Shown here one piece after another: positions 18,108 to 28,406 of a stretch of DNA of 42,244 nt. The notes beneath the pieces were generated by a model. It was not told where the DNA came from. It made no database searches and was given only the letters and a program-made list of their open reading frames with translations. Numbering within the stretch: position 1 is the stretch's first letter; each line of letters starts with the position of its first letter. The position numbers and the translations under genes were made by a program. Source of the DNA: Saprolegnia diclina VS20. Taxonomy: Eukaryota > Oomycota > Saprolegniomycetes > Saprolegniales > Saprolegniaceae. The DNA is taken from positions 640,490-682,733 of the forward strand of contig NW_008246097.1 of NCBI RefSeq assembly GCF_000281045.1, in the 5' to 3' direction.

Positions 18108-19591
18108 CTAGAGCTCTTTGGCATTCGTCGGCAGCGCAAGCGCGCCTTGGAGAATGCTGTCAATGTCCTCCTTCTCAAAGAGGCTCGACGACCGCAGCGC
18201 GCAGTCTTCGAGGCGGTCCGTCGCGCGGTCCACGATGCTCGTGAGGAGCGTGTCGTCAAAGCCGAGCTGGTGGGCGTCCGGGATGTTGAAGAGCAAGCCC
18301 ACTTGCGCAAACCAGAGCGAGAGCGTCGCCGTCTCGTAGCCCGTGACGATGCTGAGCACGTTGTGGACAGCTTCGAGGCGCGCTTTCTATCCGGATACTC
18401 TGCAATCAGTTCTGAGGGTAGAAGAAATGGGCCGTACCAGAGCGTCAAAGTGGTGGTCGCCCGCGTTCTCTTCGAGAATCGACTCGTAGCGCTGGAAGAC
18501 GAGAGGAAGGAACGCGGCGCAGACCTGGAGGTGTGGTGTGTCCGAGAGACCGCCGACGCCGATGCCGACCGAGTGCGCCGCGCCAAAGCCCGTCGCGCTG
18601 CTCGCGAGGCTGCTGTAAAAGCTCGCCAAGCTCAGGCGCTCGCGGAATGCCAGGTCGTTGAGGTGCAGCTTGCCATCTACAGTTGGTGGACATTAGTACC
18701 GCAGCCATGTACCGATTGTGCGAGGTAGAGATGGCGTAGTCGTACCCTTGAGCGGCGGCGCGAGCGCCTCGGCGGCCGTCCGGATACCATTCAAGCAGAT
18801 CTCGTCGACCTTGGCGTCGTCGACGTTCATCAAGAACGACTCGATGCACTGCCCGAGCGCCGTGAGCGCGCCCTGCGCGGTCAAGCCCATGGGCACCGAC
18901 ACGGTCAGAATCGGGTCAATGATCACGGCCTACGTCATATCGCTTGACCTTCACTGTCGTCCTGGAGGATGGTGCGTACCTCGGCGACGATCGGCGACTT
19001 TGTGAACGTGAGCTTGGCTTCAGCGCCTTCGTCCAGCACCAACGCTTCGTTGGAGACTTCGCTGCCGCAGCCGGCGACCGTCGGCATGATGATGAGCGGC
19101 GCCGCGCGATGGGGCAGAGGCAGAGGGCCTTGCGCGAGGTCTTCGGCGTTGCCTTCGTTCGCCATGAGCGCGGCAATCGCACGCGACGTGTCCATGACAT
19201 TGCCACCGCCAAACGCCACGACGCCGTTGGCGCCGACGCGGCGGGCGTGGTCGCGCCCTTGGTTGATCGAGTCGATCGTGGCGCAGTCGCGCTGCAACGT
19301 GAACATGAAAACAGGGATGTTGGCCTTCTGGAGAAGAAACTGAGCGTACTGGGCGCGCTTCTCCGAGCCAGCGTCGCGGTCGCGCACGAGGAGCACCTTA
19401 GACATGACCTTGGGTGCGAGCACGGTGAGCTGCTCGGCGGCCTTGCGCCCAAAGATCACGCGGGGCTTCTGCGACGGGTGCAGCGACATGGGAGGCGCAT
19501 CAAAGGCGAAGCGCGCAGCATCGGCTGCCGACGTGGAGAAGGCGGCGCGAAGCGGCCGCGGTCGCTGGAGGAGCCTCGTCAAGCGGCTCAT
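18108..19591 (-). CDS. Iron-type alcohol dehydrogenase family protein, mitochondrial, 437 aa, two metal ligands missing
   Basis: Exons are 18980-19591, 18746-18929, 18438-18676 and 18108-18386; introns are 50, 69 and 51 nt. ATG 19591 opens an Arg-rich presequence (MSRLTRLLQRPRPLRAAFST) suggesting mitochondrial import. The dehydroquinate-synthase-like fold is shown by FGRKAAEQL, the nucleotide-binding VAFGGGNVMDTSRAIA (about residues 135-150), IMPTVAGCGSEVSNEA and IIDPILTVSVP. Family members such as FucO bind Fe or Zn through Asp-x3-His in GxDALTHxIE plus two later His. Here that helix reads GALTALGQCIES, so Asp becomes Thr and His becomes Gln. The later HSVGI and TPHL keep two His. The protein may be a metal-independent enzyme or a pseudoenzyme. 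Among family members, the mitochondrial hydroxyacid-oxoacid transhydrogenase (ADHFE1) is the nearest guess by location, but the motifs do not single it out. Confidence 0.82.
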
Positions 19592-19915
19592 GCTCGGCGT
19601 GTGCAAGGAATTCGAGTGAATTGCATCCACCTCTTCTTCTCGATGTGCAACCCAATAGTATTCATTTTCAAAGGCTTTTGAGAAATGTGCCTGCGAAAAC
19701 CAATGCGTATCTTTGGATTCAGATTCACAATCAAATCGTCGTGGCCGTGGCAAGCCACGTAGCTTCGAGTCGCGTACTACTATACTAGACTAATGTACTA
19801 GAAGCAAAGACTATGCAAACATGGCTAACACTATACAGCTGGAATGTGTGCACAACTTGTCGTTGGCCAGCTAACCCCAAACGCAACGCAACAAACAAAA
19901 CTACAAGACTTTAAA
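19592..19915. other. Intergenic, upstream of the ADH-like gene and downstream of the first dehydrogenase
   Basis: These 324 bp are more AT-rich than the neighbours and hold the promoter side of the minus-strand ADH-like gene and the 3' end of the acyl-CoA dehydrogenase. A CCCAAT word lies near 19650. No coding frame is convincing. Confidence 0.5.
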
Positions 19916-21235
19916 TCACGGGTCGAGGTTCTCGCGCTTGAGCATCTCCTTGCCAATGACGATGCGCTGAATCTGGGACGGCCCACCGTAGATCTGGTAG
20001 ATCTTGGCATCGCGCATGAGCTTCTCGACTGGGTACTCGGTGTTGAAGCCCGCGCCACCAAAGATCTGAACGGCGTCCGAGGTAACTTGCGCCGCCATGT
20101 CCGCCGCAAAGCGCTTCGCCATCGACGCATACATGGTGTTCTTCCGTCCGCAGTCGATCTCGTACGCCGCCTTGTACGTAAGCAGACGCGCAGCTTCAAT
20201 GTTGGTCGCCATATCGGCGAGCATGTTGGTGATGCTCTGGTGGTGCGCAATCGGTTGGCCCATCGTCTTGCGCTCGAGCGCGTACTTCTTGGCTTCGTCC
20301 ATCGCCCGTCGCGCGACGCCCACCGCACCGCTCGAGACACCCGGGCGCGTCCGGTCGAACGCCTGCATGGCGATCTTGAAGCCGTAGCCGACAGAGCCCA
20401 AGATGTTTTCTTCCGGCACGACCACGTCCTCGAACGTCAAGCCGCGCGTGTCGGAGCAGCGCTGGCCCATATTCACCTCCTTCCGCCCGACGGTGATGCC
20501 CGGTGTGTTGGCGTCGACGATGAAGCCCGTAAAGGCCGACCCGGCGCTCGCGCCCGGGTCCGTCTTGGCCATGACAAACATCCAGTCGGCGCCACCGCCG
20601 TTGGTGATCCATGACTTGGCGCCGTTGAGGACCCAGCTGTTGCCCTTCTTGACCGCCGTCATTTTGGCCGCCGCGACGTCCGAGCCTGCGCCAGCTTCGG
20701 TGACGCAATACGCGGCCCGGCGTGGCGCCTCCAGTAGCCGACCGCAGTACTTGGCGCACTGCTCGTCCGTGCCCGCGATGAGCACGGTCGAAAGCGCGAG
20801 GTGGTTGATCTCGATGGCCGTCATCATGCCCGTGCAGCCGTACGCGAGCTCCTCGCTAATGAGGACGCCATCGAGCGTCGACAAGCCGAGGCCGCCGTAC
20901 TTTTGCGGAATGATACCGTAGCAAAGCCCGAGCTCCCAGACCTTGTCAAAGATCGCGTGCGGATACTCCATTGTCTGGTCGTGGTACTTTTCGACCGGCA
21001 TCATCTCGTCATGGGCAAACTTGCGCGCGAGGAGCTGGAACTCGCGCTGTGTGTCGGTGAGCTTGAAGCTGAGGCCGTTCGATGTCGACTCGTCGATGCC
21101 AGCGTTGGCCGCAAAACCCACGGGCTCGGAACTCATGGAGAAGTGGACGTTGTCGGCGCGGTCGACCATGGCGGCCGCAACCGACTTGGCGCGGGCGCCG
21201 AGCGGGCGAAGGAAGCGCGTCGGCGTCGAGAGCAT
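19916..21235 (-). CDS. Medium-chain acyl-CoA dehydrogenase paralogue A, catalytic Glu replaced by Gly, 439 aa
   Basis: A single exon of 440 codons. The first about 45 residues, [20 protein letters not shown] onward, look like a mitochondrial presequence. The MCAD fold is complete: [27 protein letters not shown], the FAD/substrate signature [14 protein letters not shown] (about residues 177-190), [34 protein letters not shown], and the FAD-binding [20 protein letters not shown]. Active MCADs use a Glu in YEGTSQIQR as the base that removes the alpha proton. Here the motif is YGGPSQIQR, and the alternative base position used by IVD and LCAD (Thr in MCAD) is still Thr in FDRTRP. Nothing else is decayed, so this is a constrained protein rather than a pseudogene. 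It may bind acyl-CoA without oxidising it or use another base. A CCAAT-type box lies at 21326-21330, about 90 bp upstream. Confidence 0.92.
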   Translation of the reverse strand: MLSTPTRFLRPLGARAKSVAAAMVDRADNVHFSMSSEPVGFAANAGIDESTSNGLSFKLTDTQREFQLLARKFAHDEMMPVEKYHDQTMEYPHAIFDKVWELGLCYGIIPQKYGGLGLSTLDGVLISEELAYGCTGMMTAIEINHLALSTVLIAGTDEQCAKYCGRLLEAPRRAAYCVTEAGAGSDVAAAKMTAVKKGNSWVLNGAKSWITNGGGADWMFVMAKTDPGASAGSAFTGFIVDANTPGITVGRKEVNMGQRCSDTRGLTFEDVVVPEENILGSVGYGFKIAMQAFDRTRPGVSSGAVGVARRAMDEAKKYALERKTMGQPIAHHQSITNMLADMATNIEAARLLTYKAAYEIDCGRKNTMYASMAKRFAADMAAQVTSDAVQIFGGAGFNTEYPVEKLMRDAKIYQIYGGPSQIQRIVIGKEMLKRENLDP

Positions 21236-22822
21236 TTTGGTGCAAATGCGAGAATGGACCGAGCGGGCGAGCCCGTTGACGGGGCACGTGGAGCACGTGC
21301 CAGCGCTGTGCGTGTCACGATTCGACCAATCAGCGCGCGCGTAGGCACCGCGAGATCAGGCGGCTGTCCGGATGTGGACCGGAGGAGACGTCGGGGGCCG
21401 TCAGCGACTTGACCGCGCGATTGCGAGCGTTGGTCCGTGGCGGACTAAGTATCGACTTGATAGTCGACTACGTTGCGTGGTGACGCTCGTCACGTACGCG
21501 CTGCCATGCGCAATTAGTTGGTCGCTAGTCGTTGCGTGGACAACTCCTCATACCAGACGACGTGTAACAGGTGCCAAGATGGGTGCGAAGGGCCACACTC
21601 GCTCAAGCGTCGTCAGCGGCGGACGCCAACGTCTATGACCAGACCAAAGCAAGTCTTCGGCGAACGCATTGCATCAAATGGTGGCACGACCCGCCGCTGT
21701 GCTGCACCGGAACGATACCATAGCTCTAAGAGCTTAGCCCACGCGTCGATATCCTGCTTGTTTATCGTCGATGGCCAAGATGCCAAGACACTTGCACGAA
21801 TGCTTTTCTTTGGGAGTTGAAGTTGGTCGACCGGTCTGCCATGTGCTTGAAGCTCGCCGTGTCACGTGCCGAGCGATCGTGCCACGCGTGCATTCCGCGT
21901 CGCCGGTTGGCCCGCGGAAACGCCAGGAAACCGACAAGTTGTACACATTTACTGTGTATAGGGCCCATCCACTAGTACGTAGAGTGCTGGGGCACGGTCC
22001 ACCACCGCTCCATGTGCACCAGATTGGAGGTCAAGAGGATCTATTCCTATCAAGTGCTCCACTACTAGAGCCATTAGTCAAACGTCGCGTCATCTTCGTT
22101 AATGAGAGAATCGAGCTATGTGAGTGCTATGCATAGTCGCTTTAACCTCCTTTCTCTGTTGCAACAAGCGCTCGACAGAAGCTGCTATTCATTTCAATTG
22201 CGAGGTTGCCTCAACTTCCAAGTCAAAAGCTTGAGGTCTATCGCATCGTCCCTCAAACGCTCGACGTTGCTACAAGCGCTCGACGCGAGCTGCTATTCGT
22301 TTAAGAGGTTGGGCCAGCATCCATGGCAAATCTGTGGTCGACGTGATGCGACAACTGAGTAAAAATGGTCCTGTTCACGATCTTGTCGATCGGCGACGAA
22401 CAAGAACATGTGTGGCACGGTGAGAGCACTGGGAGGGAGCTCTTGGCGAGAGACTGGAGCGATATGGCTCCACGGACCGCACACGCGGAGGCACCAAGGA
22501 ACCATGAGATACTACCAAGCTTTTATGTGCAACAAAAGTGCTATACTGCGCATGCCTACTGCTTCCTTCCCAGGAACCTCGTACGGGTTGCTCTTGGCGG
22601 TATCAGGAGTCGTCGGCGCTCAGTTCTTTAGTGATTTTGTTGAGCTCTATCGTATGTCTCGTACGTGTCGATGGCCAGCTTGGACGACGCCGGCGTCGCG
22701 AATATTTGCAGCTGCTACTAGTGGCGCGCCACCGTGTCGCCACCAACGTCGACACCACCGCGTCATGCAGCTACATTCCAAGATGCTAGTCTCGTCACAG
22801 GTACAGACTACTTTATATTTCT
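21236..22822. other. 1.6-kb spacer between two dehydrogenase paralogues
   Basis: No supported gene. It holds the upstream region of paralogue A (right of 21235) and the 3' flank of paralogue B. The only structure I see is an imperfect duplication at 22159-22313. The spacer shows no leftover dehydrogenase motifs, so no fourth, decayed copy is visible. Confidence 0.5.
22159..22313. repeat. Imperfect direct duplication, units about 107 bp apart
   Basis: gttgcaacaagcgctcgac at 22159 and gttgctacaagcgctcgac at 22266 begin two copies of about 50 bp that share gctgctattc and a following ttt and gaggttg. The sequence between them is unique. Read on the plus strand, both copies give LLQxALDxSCYSF-like peptides in one open frame, but I cannot call a gene. 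Confidence 0.7.
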
Positions 22823-24076
22823 TTACGGCTCCATCGTGGCGCGCGTGAGCATCTCCTTGCCAATGATCATGCGCTGGATCTGCGACGTGCCTTCGTAGAT
22901 CTGGTAGATCTTGGCATCACGCATGAGCTTCTCGACCGGGTACTCGGTGTTGAAGCCGGCGCCACCAAAGATCTGGACCGCGTCGGCCGCAACCTGGTTG
23001 GCCATGTCGCCGGCGAAGCGCTTGGCCATCGACGCATACATGGTGTTCTTCCGGCCGCAGTCGATCTCGTACGCCGCCTTGTACGTGAGCAGACGCGCAG
23101 CTTCAATGTTGGTCGCCATGTCGGCGAGCATGAACATGATGCTCTGGTGCATCGCGATCGGCTGGCCCATCGTCTTGCGTTCGAGCGCGTACTTCTTGGC
23201 CTCTTCCATCGCACGGCGGGCAAGACCGACAGCGCCAATGGCGACCGGCGGGCGGGTGTGGTCGAACGCCTGCATGGCGATCTTGAAGCCGTAGCCGGGC
23301 GTGCCAAGGACGTTCTCTTCCGGGACAACGACGTCTTCGAACGTGATGCCACGCGTGTCCGAGCAGCGCTGGCCGAGGTTGATCTCCTTGCGGCCGCGCG
23401 TGATACCGGGCGTGTTGGCATCCACGACGAAGCCCGTGAAGGCCGAGCCGGCCGAGGCCGTCGGGTCCGTCTTGGCAAGGACAAAGTACCAGTCGGCGAC
23501 ACCGCCGTTCGTGATCCACATCTTGGAGCCGTTGATGACCCAGCTGTTGCCCTTCTTGACGGCCGTTGTCTTGGCGGCGGCAACGTCCGAGCCGGCACCC
23601 GGTTCCGTCACGCAGTACGCGGCCTGGCGCGGAGCCTCCGTGAGGCGGCCAAAGTACTTGGCGCACTGGGCGTCGTTACCCGCGACGAGCACGGGCGCCA
23701 GGGCCAAGTGGTTGGCCTCAATCGCCGTCATCATGCCCGTGCAGCCGTACGCGAGCTCTTCGCCGATGATGCAGCCGTCGAGCGAGCCGAGGCCCATGCC
23801 GCCGTACTTTTCCGGAATGTGGCCGTTGACCAAGCCAAGTTCCCACGCCTTGTCGAAGATTTCCTTGGGGTACTCCATCGTCTGGTCGTAGTGCTTCTCC
23901 TTCGGGATCATCTCTTCGCGGGCAAACTTGCGCGCAAGGAGCTGGAACTCCTTCTGCGTATCCGTGAGCTTGAAGCTAATGCCATTGAGCTGCGACTCGT
24001 CGATGGACGCATGGGCGGCGAAGCCGCGGGCGAAGAGCGCCTTCTTGGCAGCGACGGTAGCGTTGCGGGCCAGCAT
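22823..24076 (-). CDS. ACADM: Medium-chain acyl-CoA dehydrogenase paralogue B, mitochondrial, 417 aa
   Basis: A single exon from ATG 24076 to TAG 22823-22825. It catalyses FAD-dependent alpha,beta-dehydrogenation of medium-chain acyl-CoAs in mitochondrial beta-oxidation and passes electrons to ETF. An N-terminal presequence ([20 protein letters not shown]) precedes [17 protein letters not shown]. Signature [14 protein letters not shown] is present, [19 protein letters not shown] follows, and the catalytic Glu lies in [11 protein letters not shown] near residue 396. Length equals paralogue C (33217-34470). It shares long identical blocks with C in the C-terminal half, for example [18 protein letters not shown]. 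The frame is open further upstream (to 24169), but that part is AT-rich and non-coding in texture, so I start at 24076. Confidence 0.95.
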   Translation of the reverse strand: MLARNATVAAKKALFARGFAAHASIDESQLNGISFKLTDTQKEFQLLARKFAREEMIPKEKHYDQTMEYPKEIFDKAWELGLVNGHIPEKYGGMGLGSLDGCIIGEELAYGCTGMMTAIEANHLALAPVLVAGNDAQCAKYFGRLTEAPRQAAYCVTEPGAGSDVAAAKTTAVKKGNSWVINGSKMWITNGGVADWYFVLAKTDPTASAGSAFTGFVVDANTPGITRGRKEINLGQRCSDTRGITFEDVVVPEENVLGTPGYGFKIAMQAFDHTRPPVAIGAVGLARRAMEEAKKYALERKTMGQPIAMHQSIMFMLADMATNIEAARLLTYKAAYEIDCGRKNTMYASMAKRFAGDMANQVAADAVQIFGGAGFNTEYPVEKLMRDAKIYQIYEGTSQIQRMIIGKEMLTRATMEP

Positions 24077-24799
24077 GGGGAAATTGCAAAGTGTGGACCC
24101 CAGAGTTAGATCCCTCAAGTTGACGAAACCCGGTGGATTTTTATTGTACCCGGTTGCCTTTTTATGCATCAGCTTTTATTTGTACTTGGTGTTTCTATGT
24201 AGAATTAGCTATTTTGCATAAAAATACGAATTCAACGCGTATTTTATGCTTGGCCACGGCCCGTGTTGATGCATCATGCAATCCAAGCAACTTCAAGGTG
24301 CGTGCGGTAAGTGCGTGGGGCAAACAGGTTTGTCCCGTTTTACCCGCCTTTGTCCCATTGACCGGCTTGGCGTTTCGCGAGGAACGAAGGCCGGGGAAGT
24401 CGCTCGCTCGCTTACGGGGAACATCAGTCCCTTGCGTCGGGAATTGAAAGCTGCAGCAACAATGGAAGCGTTGATACTGCAAGACATTTATCTACCGTTT
24501 CCTTTGCTGCAAAGGCTTTGCCTGTGGCGAAGTGGTTGCTTGAGCTTTCCGGACGACCGATTGTGTGAGGTTAGATTGCAGCTTGAGAACGCAAGACACA
24601 CCGTAGGCTCTAGGCAACAAAACCAGCGGTGCGACCTTTCCTACCTCTGGCGGCCCGCGCATGAACGACGTCGCAGGTCGTGGCGCGAATCTCCCGAATG
24701 GGTGAAACGTGTTGATGGTTTGCTTCTGGGAGAAACCTTGATGGACAGTGGGGCAAACCAATCGCACTCGTCCGGAATAAGATCTCTCGAAGGATTGCG
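24077..24799. promoter_or_regulatory. Divergent upstream region of acyl-CoA dehydrogenase B and the DZIP1-like gene
   Basis: The part next to 24076 is AT-rich (24130-24250), with TTTTTAT-like words suitable as a core promoter for the minus-strand gene. A CCAAT box at 24758-24762 lies 38 bp before ATG 24800. No coding frame is convincing. Confidence 0.45.
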
Positions 24800-27700
24800 A
24801 TGGCAGATGCGTCATGGTACCATAGCGCCTGCGTCAGCGTCCGCGCCGCGACGGGCCTCCCGCCGTACTGCCGCCACGTCCTATTGCACTTTGTCTACGA
24901 GCACACAACCGCGAAGCGCGTCTTGACCAAGAGCCCGCCAGCGACTGTCCGCCAACAGGGCATGGCCATCTGGACCGACGCCACCGCAGTTGTGCCAACG
25001 ACGAGCCCGTGCGTCACGATCGAGCTGTGGCACGCGCACCGCGACCACGACCTCTTCCTCGGCTGCGTCGAGGTGGCGCTCACCAAGTCACCGCCGACGC
25101 CAGGTATCGCCATGCTGTCTCGTATGCCCACCTCACCCATTTTGGCTTTCAGAAGTGGGACCGGTATGGGTCATGGTCCATGCTGCTCGCTACGAAGGCG
25201 TGCCGACGACGGGCATGAGCTTGGAGGTGGTCGTCTCGTACATACAGGCGAGCACTCTGCGCCGGACAAAGCCGGTCGGGCCGGCGCCGAGCGTTGTGGA
25301 CCCAGCGTTCCGCTTCCGTGTGCCCCACTTGGACATCAACTGGGCCGAGGTTGTCAGCACCAACGTGCAAGAAATCTTCTTCCTCGTACGTACGCGATCG
25401 CTCTTTGCGCTGGACGCAAGCAAACCTAGGGCACGACCGACCCACTGCTTGCGCTCCAGAGCACCGTCCTGTACGGCAACACGCTCGCCACCTTGGGTAC
25501 AAACACACTCCTCTCGCTTGTTGACCGTGCGCTAGACATCGATATCGACAAGGACCATGAAAAAGCCTTCCAAATGTGCCAGTTTGCGGCCCAGTATCTA
25601 CAAAGTTGCGTCGATTTGCTCACACAGCGCCAAGCGCAGTACGAAGGCGCTCTGACCGACCTCGTCCAGCGACAAGCCGACCTCCGTGACCAGCACCAGG
25701 CCAAAGTAAGAGCTAGTGTAGCTTGCGCCTGTACGAGTCCCGTGTGATGTAGAAGCACCTTCTTCACAAGCTACGTAAGCAAGTCGCCGACTGCGACGTG
25801 CTTCTCACAGCGTACGATGTCGTGGCCGCCAAGTTACCGCCACCAACCACAACGCCAGCCCCACCTACAGCGACAACAATCGCTCCGTCGATCGCAGTGT
25901 CTTTGCCCACTGCTGAGACGATACCGTCACCGCCGTCGGTCGAAAAGTCGACCGACCACGAGTCGCTCAAGGCCACGGCGATGCTCACGACGTACGAAGA
26001 ACGCATGGAGAAGCTGCGGCTCGCCAAAGAGGCGACGCGGGCCGAGCGCATCGAAGCCGAGAAGCGTCGCCTCTTGCAGACAATGGCCGAACAGGCCAAG
26101 CAGCGCGAGTGGCGCGACGCCCTTGCGCTTCAGGACAGCGCGGCCGTGCACATTGCAGCGTGCCGACTCCAAGCGTGGTGCCGACACCTCGCTTTCATAA
26201 CTCGATACCGGCGCGACCGCCACCAATTCCTTGCCGCGCAGTGCATTCAAGCCAGAGTTCGGCAGCGTCATGCAGCACGTGCTGTCCTTCTACTGCGTCA
26301 ACGTCGAGCGATCGAAGCGACCCAAATGCACCTGCAGTACGAACACGTCCAGCGGGAGCAAGCTGCGCGTGTAGAGGCGCAGCGCCAAGCCGACATCAAG
26401 GCGCTTGAGCCGGTGCTGCTCTTGTGGAACGACCTCCAGCATGCCTTTGCTACCGCCATTGCCAACGGGACGGACGTCTTTGGCTTCTTTGATCGAAAGC
26501 GATGCGGCAGCGTGGACCGGGCGTCGTTTCGGCAGCAGCTCGCGCGGCTCGGCTTTGACGTGCCCCGCCCCGTGATACGCCGGTGCGTTCACCCACGCGT
26601 GCCAGCGCCCATGGCGATGTGTAGGTTGATCCAGCAGATCCATGCCAAGAACCAATTCAGCTCGTCTCATCTTGGGTTTACTCGGCCGCAGTTCAACACT
26701 GCGTTCGAGCTCCAAGATATCGAGCCGCCACCCCCACCGGTTGTCGAGCCGCTTGCCGTCCCGCCGTCATTGCAGGAAGAGCAGGCACCATTGCAGACGA
26801 CGTCAACTACACCCACAGGCGACATGGACTCGATCGAGCACCTCAGCAGTGTCATCCACGCCCTCCGTGCACGCATTCTCGAGGCCGCGACCGCTCGCCT
26901 TGGACATGGCACTTCGCTTTCGTTCGAGGCGATGAAGGCCGCGCTCGCATCGGTCTTCGAGTCGCTCGACACCGAGGCGGGCGGCGACCTGCCTCTCGCC
27001 AGCTTCCGCGACGGCTTGCAGTCGGCACTGCACTTGCACTTTGAGGACGACGTGTGGGCGATCGTGGACGCGTGCTTGGACGTGGATGGCAGCGGCTCCA
27101 TTAGCATTGCCGAGTTCGTCTCGTTTGCGTTCACGTCGCCAACGTCCGAGGAGCTCGGTGTGCTCGGGTATCGGCTCCGCGATGCAATTCTACAGCGGAT
27201 CAAAGCCGCCCGCAAGGACGCCGGCGGTCTCGAAGCCGCAGTGCAAGCTGTGTTTTACCCGCTGTACAAGCGCGCCACGGACGCCGCACCCGTGGCGGCC
27301 TTTTGCCACACGCTCCAGCAGCTGCATCTCGGGTTCTCGCCTCCGCAGCTCTCGCGCCTCGTCATGCGGCTCGATAACGTACGTACGCGCAGTCAGCCGC
27401 GTATTGAGGTGTCCTAGGACGGCGACCATACGATATCGCTCGACGAACTCCTGCGCTGGCTCAAGCTTCGGACGGGCCCGAAAGTGGTCGTGGAAGCGAC
27501 ACAACCGCGCCTGAGCATGTCGAGCCTTGTCGTCAAGCAGGTCCGCGATGCGCTCGTATCGGTCGCGCGAGCGCACCACGACGGCAACGTCAAGAGCCTC
27601 TTTGAGGCGATGGACGCCAACGGCAGCAAGCAGCTCAACGCGCGTGAGATCCACGCGTTCTTGAGAGAGCATACGCCGCTGCCTCTCTCGGCCATTGACG

Positions 27701-28371
27701 CCGCGGTGCGGTGCATGGACGTCGGTGGCAACGGCGTCGTCTCCAAGAGCGAGCTCGTCGCGTTTTGCAGCGAAGCGACCGAGACCGAAGAAGTCGGCGT
27801 CCTCGCCGAGCAGTGCCGCGCCGCGCTTCTGCACTTGGACGTGCCAGCGCTCCAAGCGTGGTTTGAAGCGTTGGACCCTACGGCGCGCGGCCAAGTGCGC
27901 GTCGCGGAGGTCAGGAAGGCGCTCAAGAAGCTCGTCAAGCTCCACGACCATGATTTGGATCTCGTGCTGCAGCGGCTCGACAAGGATAAGAGCGGCGCGA
28001 TATCGACGGCCGAGATGCTCTCGTGGGTCCACCCGGTCCGGGACATTGAAGTGCTCTTGGCGCTTGTCGAGAGCAATGCATCGCTTCAAGCACTCTCGCT
28101 GGAGGCGTTAGTCGCTGCCTTGGACGCCGACGGCAACGGTGCGGTCGGTATCGACGAGCTGCACGCGGGCCTGAACCTATATGGACTTCGGCTCCAGCGC
28201 GCCGAGGCCGCGCTGCTGCTCGACGAGTTCGACATTGATAACGACGGCATTCTCACAAAAGGCGAGCTCCAAGCGATGCTGACCAACAGTGCCGGCGATG
28301 CGTACAGCAGCGACGAAGACGCCCCAGACGACGCCTATGGCTATGGCGAGGACGGGTTTGACGAGGACTAG
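24800..28371 (+). CDS. C2 / DZIP1-N-like / coiled coil / IQ / EF-hand protein, about 1116-1130 aa
   Basis: Exons are 24800-25103, 25153-25385, 25430-25705, 25753-27378 and 27418-28371, with introns of 39 to 49 nt. A further probable intron at 26583-26624 (42 nt, no in-frame stop) would remove 14 residues. The N-terminal 130 residues resemble a C2 beta-sandwich (VTIELWHAHRDHDLFLGCVEV). Residues 152-270 match the N-terminal domain of DZIP1/Iguana in layout: PAFRFRVPHLDINWAEV, then a hydrophobic helix, then FAAQYLQSCVDLLTQRQ and a Gln-rich coiled coil. DZIP1 works at the ciliary transition zone. A coiled coil (about 346-400) and two IQ-like helices (ACRLQAWCRHLAFITRY, QCIQARVRQRHAAR) follow. The C-terminal half has at least six canonical 12-residue EF loops, among them DVDGSGSISIAE, DKDKSGAISTAE, DADGNGAVGIDE and DIDNDGILTKGE, plus degenerate ones. 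This implies a calcium-sensing ciliary scaffold (inference). Confidence 0.85.
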
Positions 28372-28406
28372 CGACGTGTACTACGGACTACCTATGTCCC
28401 TTGTTA

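Noticed and set aside
19916-21235. Dehydrogenase A as a decayed pseudogene
   Set aside because: The frame is intact over 440 codons and all FAD and substrate motifs other than the catalytic residue are kept.
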